A DNA stretch of 14,070 bases from Paracoccaceae bacterium (GTDB lineage Bacteria > Pseudomonadota > Alphaproteobacteria > Rhodobacterales > Rhodobacteraceae): positions 1-14,070 of the forward strand of contig JAAUPC010000051.1 in NCBI GenBank assembly GCA_012036325.1. The letters are read 5' to 3'. Below are positions 6,847-14,034 of the stretch, in pieces. Each line of letters opens with the position of its first letter. Within the stretch, counting starts at the first letter, position 1. A model generated the notes under the pieces. The model was given only the letters and a program-made list of their open reading frames with translations, ran no database searches and was not told the DNA's origin. The translations under genes and the position numbers were made by a program.

Positions 6847-7173
6847 TTAATTCAGCTGGAAGCCAAGCGGGTAGCGCCCATCCTCAAAATCGCCAAAGAG
6901 ATCAGAGAGGTCAGGGTGATCCACCGGCTCACCGGTTTCATCGGGGACCAGGTTCTGTTCCGACACGTAGGCCACGTAGTAGCTTTGGTCGTTCTCGGCC
7001 AACAGGTGGTAGAACGGCTGATCCTTGGACGGGCGGCTGTCGACGGGAATATTGTCGTACCATTCTTCCGTGTTGGAGAAGATGGCATCCACATCGAACA
7101 CGACACCACGAAACGGGTGCTTGCGATGTCGCAGCACCTGTCCAAGGCTATATTTGGCGCGGGTTGTCTGCAT
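6847..7173 (-). CDS. hspQ: Heat shock protein HspQ (hemimethylated-DNA-binding / YccV family)
   Basis: This 108-residue HspQ/YccV protein has the family core TRAKYSLGQVLRHRKHPFRGVV-type N-terminus (residues 4-25), FDVDAIFSNTEEWYDN at 26-41, QPFYHLLAEND at 52-62 and YVAYVSEQNLVP at 67-78. In E. coli HspQ is heat-induced and modulates DnaA stability and Lon-dependent proteolysis; a similar role is inferred. The ATG at 7173 is chosen because the family motif starts there and GGGGA lies 9 bases upstream. An ATG at 7188 would coincide with the predicted transcription start. It is divergent from the lipoprotein gene at 7405. Confidence 0.88.
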   Translation of the reverse strand: MQTTRAKYSLGQVLRHRKHPFRGVVFDVDAIFSNTEEWYDNIPVDSRPSKDQPFYHLLAENDQSYYVAYVSEQNLVPDETGEPVDHPDLSDLFGDFEDGRYPLGFQLN

Positions 7174-7193
7174 TCGAACTGTCCCCATGGGCG

Positions 7194-7223
7194 TTTATAC
7201 CGTCAAGGCGGAATCCTTGTCCA
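7194..7223 (-). promoter_or_regulatory. Candidate vegetative promoter for hspQ
   Basis: Read on the - strand, TGGACA (7223-7218; 5/6 to TTGACA) is followed after 18 bases by TATAAA (7199-7194; 5/6 to TATAAT). Transcription would start near 7187, leaving a leader of about 14 bases that contains the GGGGA ribosome site. No clear heat-shock sigma-32 element was seen, so heat control is not supported by this site. Confidence 0.5.
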
Positions 7224-7404
7224 CCAGTCCACGCCGGGGACAAGGGAAACAGTCTGTGAACCTGAGGCCTACAGTAAGGGGCCGTCTGGCAGCCACCTGC
7301 GACGAAGCCTCGCGGATTTCTGAACGCCGGGTCGGGTCTTCCCCATTTCATCGGCACGGGCTTTGCGCTACTGTCAGCCCAAGAAAAAAAGGCACGAGGG
7401 GCAA

Positions 7405-7986
7405 ATGAGCAGGTTTCTCCGTGCGGCGATGTTGTTGATGTTCCTTGCGTCTTGCGGGGGCGGCGGCAGCTATTCCGCGCCACGACAATTGGACGATGCC
7501 TGCGCAATCGTCCGCGAACGGCCGCAGTATCTGCGCGCCATGCAAGCGACCGAGCGGCGCTGGGGCGTCCCGGTGCATGTGCAGATGGCCACGATCCACC
7601 AGGAATCGAAATTCGTCGGCAACGCGCGCACGCCGCATACCTTTGCCTTGGGCGTGATTCCGATGGGCCGGCAAAGCACGGCCTACGGATATAGCCAAGC
7701 ACTGAACGGGACCTGGGAAGAATACCAGAAAAGCGCAGGTGGCCGCCGGGCCAAACGCGACGACATAGGGGATGCGACCGATTTCATGGGCTGGTACATG
7801 GACCAGTCCAGCCAATCGCTGGGCATCGCCAAGACCGACGCCGAGGCGCAGTATCTGGCCTATCACGAAGGGCGCACCGGCTATGCCAACCAGAGTTACC
7901 TGGCCAAGCCCTGGCTGGTTGAAGTGGCAGCCAAAGTGGGCGCGCGGTCAGAGATGTACCGCCAGCAACTGGAATACTGCCGCTAG
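7405..7986 (+). CDS. Lipoprotein with lytic-transglycosylase-like (SLT) domain
   Basis: This 193-residue protein starts with a short lipoprotein signal (MSRFLRAAMLLMFLASC), with lipobox LASC and Cys17 as the lipidated residue. The mature part resembles a lysozyme-like SLT fold: MATIHQESKFVGNA (residues 61-74, Glu67 as the likely catalytic acid), STAYGYSQALNGTWEEY (91-107, the counterpart of AYGLMQ), and YLAYHEGRTGYANQSY (150-165). It therefore may cleave peptidoglycan from the outer-membrane periplasmic face, but activity is inferred. The ATG at 7405 is chosen for its signal peptide and a GAGGGG site 5-6 bases upstream; the frame is open to 7363, but those residues are charged and would spoil the signal. 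It ends 4 bases from the convergent lolA stop. Confidence 0.8.
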   Translation: MSRFLRAAMLLMFLASCGGGGSYSAPRQLDDACAIVRERPQYLRAMQATERRWGVPVHVQMATIHQESKFVGNARTPHTFALGVIPMGRQSTAYGYSQALNGTWEEYQKSAGGRRAKRDDIGDATDFMGWYMDQSSQSLGIAKTDAEAQYLAYHEGRTGYANQSYLAKPWLVEVAAKVGARSEMYRQQLEYCR

Positions 7987-7990
7987 GCGG

Positions 7991-8598
7991 TCAGTTGCCG
8001 CGGACGGCGGTTTCTGCCGTGATGTCGAACAGGCGTGAGCCGAAGCGCCCGCCCTTGATCATCTCGCCCAGCACGACGGTTGTTTGCGCGCCAAGGTCAT
8101 CGGTGATGACCCACTGACGCAGCTCGACCGGGTTGGCGGTGAAGACAAGCTCGATCGTGCCGTATTCCGGGGCATCCGGGTCTTGCGCACGGACGCGGGT
8201 GGACGTGCCGTCATCTTCATGACCCACCACCATCCGGGCGCGGCCAAGGTCGATGTCCTGCCCAAGGATCAGGTTCAAGGGCGTACGCTTCAGCGGGTAT
8301 TGCTCGGGCGGCTGGTTCGACTTGGCGTCGAAGATCGCGACCTGCTGGCCACCAGCGATCACAAGGCTGCGGTCCGGCGGGTCATATTCGAACCGCACCC
8401 GTCCGGCCGGTGAATGTAAAGCGTCCCCGTCGACAGCGTGCCGTCGGAATTGATCTGGGTGAAGCTGGTCTCAACCGTGGTCAGACCGTTCAGATAGTCT
8501 GACAAAGTGGCAAGGGCGATCTTCTCGGCCGCGGCGGGAAGCGGCAGAAGCAGGGCAAGCGGGGCCAGCAGGGCGAAACGACGGTTCATGGTCTCCAT
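7991..8598 (-). pseudogene. lolA: Outer-membrane lipoprotein carrier LolA, interrupted by a 1-base frameshift
   Basis: LolA ferries lipoproteins across the periplasm from LolCDE to the outer membrane. The 5' part (from 8598 or 8589) encodes a signal peptide (LLLPLPAAA) and the start of the mature domain up to GTLYIHRP. The rest (RFEYDPPDRSLVIAGGQQVAIF onward, to the stop at 7991) is in another frame. Around 8402-8405 the leftward strand reads CCGGACGGGTGCGG. Restoring one G (CCGGGACGGGTGCGG) gives HRPGRVRFEY and a 202-residue protein, the usual LolA length. Both halves look well conserved, with no other damage visible. Since LolA is essential in many proteobacteria, a sequencing or assembly error is as likely as a true mutation. 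The gene converges on the lipoprotein gene and diverges from dadA. Confidence 0.85.
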
Positions 8599-8847
8599 AT
8601 AGCGGTGGCGCGGCGCGATTGCACCCCCATGGCGCCCAGAGTCGCAAGGACGTGCCGGTTGCGTGAGGCGGCGTGAAGTGCAGAAAGCTGCGGTGGATAT
8701 GAAGGGGCAAGGTGTAATCTTCGTCCAATTGGTGAATTAGTGCGATTTTCTTGCAGGCGTTGCCCCATGGGCGCCCGGAATCACCAAGAAATCCCACAGG
8801 AACGCAGGTATCTTCACTTCAACACAGGTTTGATCGGGGTGGCGAAG
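8599..8847. promoter_or_regulatory. Divergent lolA-dadA intergenic region
   Basis: This 249-base gap should hold promoters for both flanking genes. Its middle (about 8725-8755) is the most AT-rich part and could host a dadA promoter, but no convincing -35/-10 pair was identified. dadA genes elsewhere are often controlled by Lrp-family regulators; no clear site is asserted here. Confidence 0.35.
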
Positions 8848-10151
8848 ATGAAGGTCGTGGTTCTGGGCGCGGGCGTGATCGGGGTAACTTCGGCCTGGTA
8901 TCTGGCCAAGGCGGGGCATGAGGTCACGGTGATCGACCGTCAGCCGGCCGCAGCGCTTGAAACCAGCTTTGCCAATGCCGGTGAGATCAGCCCCGGATAC
9001 TCGTCCCCATGGGCGGCGCCGGGCATTCCGGTCAAGGCGCTGAAATGGATGTTCATGGAACATGCGCCGCTGATCCTTCAGCCGAAGCTGGACTGGGCGA
9101 GGCTGTCCTGGATGGCGCGGATGCTGATGAACTGCACGGCGGATGCCTATGCGGTGAACAAATCCCGCATGGTGCGGCTGGCGGAATACTCGCGCGATTG
9201 CCTGATGGACTTGCGGGCGGAAACCGGGATTTCCTACGACGAGCGGACGCAGGGCACGCTGCAGCTCTTCCGGACGGAAAAGCAGGTGGCGCGGCCGCGA
9301 AGGATATTGCGGTGCTGAAGGCGGATGGCGTGCCGTTCGAAGTGCTGGACGCTGACCAGTGCGTGGCGGCGGAACCGGGGCTTGCGTCGGCGAAGGCCAA
9401 GATCGCGGGCGGGTTGCGCCTGCCGGGGGATGAGACGGGCGATTGCTTCAAGTTCACCCAAAGCCTGGCTGACATGGCGCGGGCGGCGGGGGTGACCTTC
9501 CGGCACGGCATCAGCATTGACCGGCTGGAGGCTGAGGGCGGGCGGATCGTGGCGGTCCACACCTCAGCCGGGCGGGTCGTGGCGGATAGTTTCGTGCTGG
9601 CGCTGGGGTCCTATTCGCCGATGTTGGCGGCACCTTTGGGGATCAAGCTGCCGGTCTATCCGGTGAAGGGTTATTCGATCACGGTTCCCGTGGTGGATGC
9701 GGACCGCGCGCCGGTGTCGACGGTGATGGACGAGACCCACAAGATCGCCATCACGCGGCTTGGTGACCGGATCCGCGTCGGCGGGATGGCCGAGATTGCC
9801 GGGTTTGACATGAGCCTGTCCCCCAAGCGGCAGGCGACGCTGACCCATTCGGTCGAGGATCTGTTCGGCGGGGCCGGGGATCAATCGAAGGCGCAGTTCT
9901 GGTGCGGCCTTCGGCCGATGACGCCGGACGGGACGCCGATCGTGGGGCGGTCACCGATCCAGAACCTGTTCCTGAACACCGGGCATGGCACCTTGGGCTG
10001 GACGATGGCGGCAGGCTCGGGCCGGGTGCTGGCGGATATCGTCAGCGGCCAGCGGACCGAGATTGCGGCGGCGGACCTTGGCTATGCCCGCTATCTGCGG
10101 GACGGCCGCAAAGGCCAGCGTCAGGGCAGCGGCGCAGCGCTTCCTGCCTGA
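8848..10151 (+). pseudogene. dadA: D-amino acid dehydrogenase DadA, interrupted by a 1-base frameshift
   Basis: DadA is an FAD-dependent inner-membrane-associated enzyme that oxidatively deaminates D-amino acids such as D-alanine. The first part (8848 to about 9290) has the dinucleotide-binding start VVLGAGVIGVTSAWYLAKAG, then ETSFANAGEISPGYSSPWAAPG and MVRLAEYSRDCL up to GTLQLFRTEKQV. The second part, in another frame, resumes at AAKDIAVLKADGVPFEVLD and continues through PVYPVKGYS, DETHKIAITR, RPMTPDGTPIVG and NTGHGTLGWTMAAGSG. Near 9287-9291 the sequence CAGGTGGCGCGG lacks one base relative to a codon such as GAC (KQVDAAKDIAV). With it, the length is 434 residues, against 432 in E. coli. 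Everything else is well conserved, so sequencing error or a very recent mutation is likely. The ATG at 8848 aligns with family N-termini. Confidence 0.88.
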
Positions 10152-10152
10152 G

Positions 10153-10167
10153 TGTCCACGGTGGACA
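10153..10167. repeat. Short perfect inverted repeat directly after dadA
   Basis: TGTCCAC (10153-10159) and GTGGACA (10161-10167) are perfect 7-base arms around a single G, one base after the dadA stop codon. The arms are too close to form a normal RNA hairpin and no T-run follows, so a protein-binding site or a recombination scar is more plausible than a terminator. The function is unknown. Confidence 0.4.
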
Positions 10168-10195
10168 GTCTGGGATAAGCATTTCAAGACAATGA

Positions 10196-10869
10196 CTTGG
10201 GCGTGGACGGTCATCAATCGTTAAGGATGTTCCGCAGCGGTGGGCGGCAGCGTGGCCCGCCGCGCCGCTAGGGGTTGACCTCTCCCTTTTAGCCGGAAGC
10301 CATGCGCAGGCACCGCTGGAGCATTCCCGACACAGCGCCGTGGATTTCGGCTTGGCGGGCGTGTTGGACTTGCCTAGGGCACCAGTGAGGGTGAAAGCGC
10401 GGTGGTCCAGATCGGCGACCTGAGCGAGGCCTATCCGGGCAGCTTTGACGACGGTTTGAACCTGCCGGCGGGCTGGTATGCCGATGCCACGGTCAAGACC
10501 CAGACCAGGATGCTGTCGATCGGGCGGGAATGGCAGGGACAGGACGGCTGGCGCTTCAGCGCCGGTCTGCAGGGCGGCACCGCGCGTCAGGAGCTGACAT
10601 CGCTTTTGCGCGCGGTCGGGCCGTTTGCGCTGTTTGATGGCGAGTTGTTTTCGACCACAGCCAGCCGGTCGAACAACCGGATGATCGGCCTTTACGGCAG
10701 GGTCAGCGGCGGGCTTCTGACCTTTGAGCTTGGCTATGAGGGGCTTTGCGGCGTCGGCAACGGGGTTGTCACGTTTCCTGACCCAGAGGGGCTGCGGAAC
10801 ACGCCAAAGATCGACAGCGACACGATCGGCGCGGCCCATCTTAGCGTTGGCTACGCGTTTCGGTACTGA
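10196..10869 (+). pseudogene. Probable outer-membrane beta-barrel C-terminus, degraded
   Basis: The clearest part is a frame from 10378 to the stop at 10869 (a GTG at 10402 is the first usable start; 155 residues). Its alternating polar and hydrophobic strands (RMLSIGREWQ, WRFSAGLQGG, MIGLYGRVSG, LTFELGYEG) and final HLSVGYAFRY, ending in an aromatic residue, fit the last strands of an outer-membrane barrel such as an autotransporter domain. There is no signal peptide. Upstream, a second frame (open from 10196) reads in similar style (GVDLSLLAGS, AVDFGLAGVLDLP) and would join the first through a shift near 10370-10385, beside an in-frame TAG at 10375-10377. I infer the 3' end of a larger barrel gene that has lost its 5' part. 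The specific family is not recognised. Confidence 0.4.
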
Positions 10870-10871
10870 CA

Positions 10872-10898
10872 GGCCTGACCGTGCCGGGCGGTCAGGCC
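10872..10898. terminator. Perfect 10-bp hairpin between convergent genes
   Basis: GGCCTGACCG (10872-10881) and CGGTCAGGCC (10889-10898) pair perfectly around the loop TGCCGGG. It starts 3 bases after the barrel remnant's stop, and its right arm contains the stop codon of the convergent kinase gene. Such a position suits a shared bidirectional terminator. No T-run follows on either strand, so termination would be weak or factor-dependent. Confidence 0.5.
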
Positions 10899-11983
10899 GT
10901 CTGGACGCGGGCCTGTGAAGGCGGATAGCGGAACTGGACCCGGGGCGTCCCGTCAGCCCGCAGGGCGGTTGGCGCTGGCTTGGGCGCTGGGATGACCGCG
11001 GACTGCGGCTTTACCACCACGCGGCGCAGAAGGGCGACGTTCCGCGTGGCGGTTTCAACTGCAGGCTCTGCAAGGGCGCGCTGCCAGTCTTGCGCCGAGG
11101 CGTGACGGTCGGCTTGCCGCAGGGCAAGCGCCTTGTCGATGGCGGCAAGAAACCCGCGCGGATAGCCCGTGACGGTGGCCGCAAGCGAAGGCACCGGATC
11201 AGGCCGCCCGTCGGACACAGCGGCAAGACGCGACTGGCTGTCCAGCGGCGCGTGCCCGGTGATTGCGTGGTAAAGCGAGGCCCCGAGGGAGTAGATATCG
11301 CTTCCGGGCGTGACCGTGGCGTTGGCTTCGTAAAGCTCTGGCGGGGAGTAGCCATCCTTCACCATGCTGAAGCCGCTGTTCCGTTCGCCAATCCCGTCAG
11401 CCATCTTGCGGGCCGAGCCGAAGTCGATCAGGACCGGTTCGCCATCAGCGCGGATGCAGATGTTGTCTGGCGAGATATCGCAGTGCAGCAGATTGCGGTC
11501 ATGGACATGCGCCAGGGCTGACACAAGCTTTTGCGTCAAAAGGACAATCTGGTGCGGGCTAAGGGTAACCTTATCCTCGATCATATCCAGAAGGTCATGG
11601 CCGCGAATGTATTCCAGCGCCATGTAGGCGGTATCGTTTTCCTGAAACGAATGCCGGATGCGCAGGATATTGGGGTGCTGTAGCTGCGACAGGATTTGGG
11701 CTTCGTTCAGAAAGGCGCGGATCGCCTTTTGCATCTGGGACTTGCTGGCTTCGGAGCGCGGACGGACGGCGGTATGGCTGCGGGTGCAGAAGCTGGGCAC
11801 AAAGCATTCCTTCACCACCACGTCGCGGTTGAAGCTGTTGCGCGCAAGGTAGGTGATGCCGAAGCCACCGGCGCGCAGGTAGGATTCAATCCGGTATTGG
11901 TTGTTGGAAAGGCAGGTCCCCGGCTGCAGGACATCATCAAGATCAGCGTCCTGGTCTGGTAGAGACGACTTGTCGAAGGCCAT
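10892..11983 (-). CDS. Bacterial Ser/Thr protein kinase (Hanks type), soluble
   Basis: This 363-residue protein has a near-complete eukaryote-like kinase domain (about residues 30-305). Visible are the glycine loop LRAGGFGITY (36-45), Lys58 in VVVKE, Glu94 in FLNEAQIL, the catalytic loop LHCDISPDN (166-174, Asp169 and Asn174), DFG at 187-189, and YSPPELY at 212-218 for the APE segment, then SDIYSLG. The catalytic Asp is preceded by Cys rather than Arg, so it is a non-RD kinase that may not need activation-loop phosphorylation. The C-terminal tail (about 310-363) is Pro/Ala/Val-rich and probably disordered. No membrane segment or sensor domain is present. The ATG at 11983 is preferred; a TTG at 12049 extends the frame without family resemblance. 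Its substrate is unknown, and no PP2C phosphatase or FHA protein is nearby. Confidence 0.88.
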   Translation of the reverse strand: MAFDKSSLPDQDADLDDVLQPGTCLSNNQYRIESYLRAGGFGITYLARNSFNRDVVVKECFVPSFCTRSHTAVRPRSEASKSQMQKAIRAFLNEAQILSQLQHPNILRIRHSFQENDTAYMALEYIRGHDLLDMIEDKVTLSPHQIVLLTQKLVSALAHVHDRNLLHCDISPDNICIRADGEPVLIDFGSARKMADGIGERNSGFSMVKDGYSPPELYEANATVTPGSDIYSLGASLYHAITGHAPLDSQSRLAAVSDGRPDPVPSLAATVTGYPRGFLAAIDKALALRQADRHASAQDWQRALAEPAVETATRNVALLRRVVVKPQSAVIPAPKPAPTALRADGTPRVQFRYPPSQARVQTA

Positions 11984-12052
11984 GATGATCAGCACCCCCA
12001 GCAGCGGAATTTCTGCCCGGTCCGCGTCCCCACACGCATCCCAGGTCAAGTG

Positions 12053-12082
12053 TTAATATGAGCCCACAACCCGTGATTGCAA
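12053..12082 (-). promoter_or_regulatory. Candidate promoter for the Ser/Thr kinase gene
   Basis: On the - strand, TTGCAA (12082-12077, 4/6 to consensus) is followed after 18 bases by TATTAA (12058-12053, 4/6). Transcription would start near 12046, giving a leader of about 60 bases before the ATG at 11983 and excluding the TTG at 12049 as start. It is a weak match found by eye. Confidence 0.3.
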
Positions 12083-12126
12083 CTTTTTTCGAGCAGGTTT
12101 GGGGCACGAGCCCCTTATTGCGCCCG

Positions 12127-12163
12127 TTCTGGCCAGAATCCGGGCGATTCCGTCACTGGCCAG
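12127..12163. promoter_or_regulatory. Paired CTGGCCAG palindromes upstream of the kinase promoter
   Basis: TTCTGGCCAGAA (12127-12138) is a perfect 12-base palindrome. Its core CTGGCCAG occurs again at 12156-12163, 27 bases centre to centre. Both lie 45-80 bases upstream of the candidate kinase -35 box, a position suited to an activator or cooperative repressor. The binding protein is unknown. Confidence 0.4.
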
Positions 12164-12189
12164 GGGCCCGGCCACCCGGACAAGGGGGA

Positions 12190-12251
12190 AAATGGAAAAA
12201 GTTTAGCCCCGGAAAGCAGTTAACGCTAGGTAACCGATTCGCAGTTCCGGG
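12190..12251 (-). terminator. Candidate terminator after ftsK
   Basis: Read leftwards, CCCGGAA (12251-12245) pairs with TTCCGGG (12214-12208), with a short inner GTTA/TAAC stem in the 30-base loop. It is followed by GCTAAACTTTTTCCATTTT. The T-rich tail about 30-90 bases after the ftsK stop supports Rho-independent termination, though the long loop weakens the case. Confidence 0.4.
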
Positions 12252-12279
12252 CTGGGCGGCAGTGTATGGGGGGGCGGCT

Positions 12280-14034
12280 TTACCGTTCCTCAACTAGGAT
12301 TTCGCGCTTGCCGACGTGGTTCGCGCGGGTGACGACGCCCTCATCCTCCATCTGTTCCACCAGCCGGGCGGCCTTGTTGTAGCCGATGCCCAATTTGCGC
12401 TGGATGTACGAGGTGGAGCACTTGCGATCCTTCGCCACGATGGCGACGGCCTGGTCGTAAAGCGTGTCATCGCCTTCGGAGTTGAGGCCAAGGACGGCGT
12501 CAATCTCATTGTCACGCTCATCCTCGGGGCTTTCGACGACGCCGGACATGTAGACGGGGGGGCCGAAGGACTTGAGGTGGTTGACGATCTCTTCAACCTC
12601 CTCATCACTGACGAAGGGGCCGTGGATACGGGTGATCTTGGCGCCGTTGCCCATGTAAAGCATGTCACCCATGCCCAGAAGCTGCTCTGCCCCCTGTTCA
12701 CCCAGGATCGTGCGGCTGTCGATCTTCGAGGTGACCTGGAAGCTGATCCTTGTCGGGAAGTTCGCCTTGATCGTGCCGGTGATGACGTCAACGGACGGGC
12801 GCTGGGTGGCCATGATGAGGTGGATGCCCGAGGCGCGGGCCATCTGGGCGAGGCGCTGGATGCAGGCTTCGATTTCCTTGCCGGCGACCATCATGAGGTC
12901 GGCCATCTCATCCACGATGACGACGATATAAGGCAAGGTGACGGGGGCGAATTCTTCGGTTTCGAAGATCGGGTCGCCGGTTTCTTCGTCAAAGCCGGTC
13001 TGGATGGTGCGCTTGAACATTTCCTGCTTCGACAGCGCCTCACGGACGCGGCCGTTGTAGCCTTCGATGTTGCGCACGCCCATCTTGGACATTTTGCGGT
13101 AGCGTTCCTCCATCTCGCCCACGACCCATTTCAGGGCGACGACGGCCTTTTTCGGGTCGGTCACGACGGGGGAGAGGAGATGGGGGATGCCGTCATAGAC
13201 GGAGAGTTCCAGCATCTTCGGGTCGATCATGATCAGGCGGCATTCCTCGGGCGTGAGCTTGTAAAGGAGCGACAGGATCATGGTGTTGATGGCGACGGAT
13301 TTACCCGAACCCGTGGTGCCCGCGATGAGGAGGTGGGGCATCTTGGCAAGGTTCGCCACGATCGGGTCACCGCCGATGTCCTTGCCCAGCGCGAGCGGCA
13401 GGCGCATCTGGCTGTCGCCAAAGTCACGCGCAGAAATGATTTCGCGCAGGACGACCTTTTCGCGCACGGCGTTGGGGAGTTCGATGCCGATGACGGTGCG
13501 GCCCGGAACGGTGGAGACGCGGGCGGAAAGCGCGGACATGGAGCGGGCGATATCGTCTGCCAGGCCGATCACGCGGCTGGCTTTTAGGCCGGGGGCGGGC
13601 TCCAACTCGTACATGGTGACGACGGGGCCGGGGCGGACGGCGGTGATTTCGCCTTTGACGCCATAGTCATCAAGGACGGATTCCAGCATGCGGGCATTTT
13701 CCTCCAGCGCCTCATCGGAAAGCTGGGTGCGCTGGATGGCAACGGGCGAGGAGAGAAGGCTGAGCGGCGGGAGTTCGTAAGCCGGGGCGGCATCATCAAA
13801 GCGCAAGCCGGGCTGGGTTTCGGCAAGTGCCTGGCGTGAGGGCGGGGCCTTCTTCGCGGAGTGCTGGACCACGGCGCGGCGGTCAGCGGTCACGGCAAAG
13901 CTGCGCGGAGCGGGAGGGTCAAAGGCGGCCTCATCCTCGATCAGGGCGTCTTCGTCGTCCCAAGGGGCATCTTCGGCGAACATGTTGACGGGAAGCGGGG
14001 TGTCGTCATCCTCCTCCACCTCTGGCTGCCACAT
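12280..14034 (-). CDS. ftsK: DNA translocase FtsK, motor and gamma domains (5' part beyond window or frameshifted)
   Basis: FtsK pumps chromosome ends across the closing septum and activates XerCD at dif. The visible 584 residues comprise an acidic linker (1-60), the alpha/beta motor, and the C-terminal winged-helix gamma domain (about 522-584, KCSTSYIQRKLGIGYNKAARL) that reads KOPS polarity sites. Walker A is GTTGSGKS (239-246), Walker B is VVIVDE (371-376), and MATQRPSVDVITG follows at 408-420. The family is usually 800-1000 residues, with four N-terminal membrane helices that are absent here. Upstream of the first ATG the same frame gives PPAPRRNP and then a TGA (14059-14061), next to a run of six C. 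Deleting one C would join it to LPVTP in another frame, so the gene probably continues leftwards on the message. Read as it stands, the ORF lacks its membrane anchor. Confidence 0.9.
   Translation of the reverse strand: MWQPEVEEDDDTPLPVNMFAEDAPWDDEDALIEDEAAFDPPAPRSFAVTADRRAVVQHSAKKAPPSRQALAETQPGLRFDDAAPAYELPPLSLLSSPVAIQRTQLSDEALEENARMLESVLDDYGVKGEITAVRPGPVVTMYELEPAPGLKASRVIGLADDIARSMSALSARVSTVPGRTVIGIELPNAVREKVVLREIISARDFGDSQMRLPLALGKDIGGDPIVANLAKMPHLLIAGTTGSGKSVAINTMILSLLYKLTPEECRLIMIDPKMLELSVYDGIPHLLSPVVTDPKKAVVALKWVVGEMEERYRKMSKMGVRNIEGYNGRVREALSKQEMFKRTIQTGFDEETGDPIFETEEFAPVTLPYIVVIVDEMADLMMVAGKEIEACIQRLAQMARASGIHLIMATQRPSVDVITGTIKANFPTRISFQVTSKIDSRTILGEQGAEQLLGMGDMLYMGNGAKITRIHGPFVSDEEVEEIVNHLKSFGPPVYMSGVVESPEDERDNEIDAVLGLNSEGDDTLYDQAVAIVAKDRKCSTSYIQRKLGIGYNKAARLVEQMEDEGVVTRANHVGKREILVEER

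Larger units (their letters stand above)
11984..12279. other. Kinase-ftsK intergenic region
   Basis: This 296-base gap lies between the ftsK stop and the kinase start. It holds a candidate ftsK terminator, a candidate kinase promoter and two CTGGCCAG palindromes, entered separately. A 79-codon rightward frame at 12058-12297 overlaps the ftsK 3' end and looks non-coding. Confidence 0.6.

Noticed and set aside
7363..7404. Upstream extension of the lipoprotein gene
   Set aside because: It adds charged residues before a clear lipoprotein signal; the ATG at 7405 has a good ribosome site.
10042..10839. Leftward 265-codon ORF across the dadA end and barrel remnant
   Set aside because: It overlaps the conserved dadA C-terminus and is Arg/Pro/Ala-rich, with no family resemblance.
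12058..12297. Rightward 79-codon ORF in the kinase-ftsK gap
   Set aside because: It has no ribosome site, overlaps the ftsK 3' end and covers the likely terminator and palindromes.
12316..13587. Rightward 423-codon ORF opposite ftsK
   Set aside because: Composition (His/Asp/Gly-rich, no motif) is typical of an antisense frame; the FtsK frame is unambiguous.
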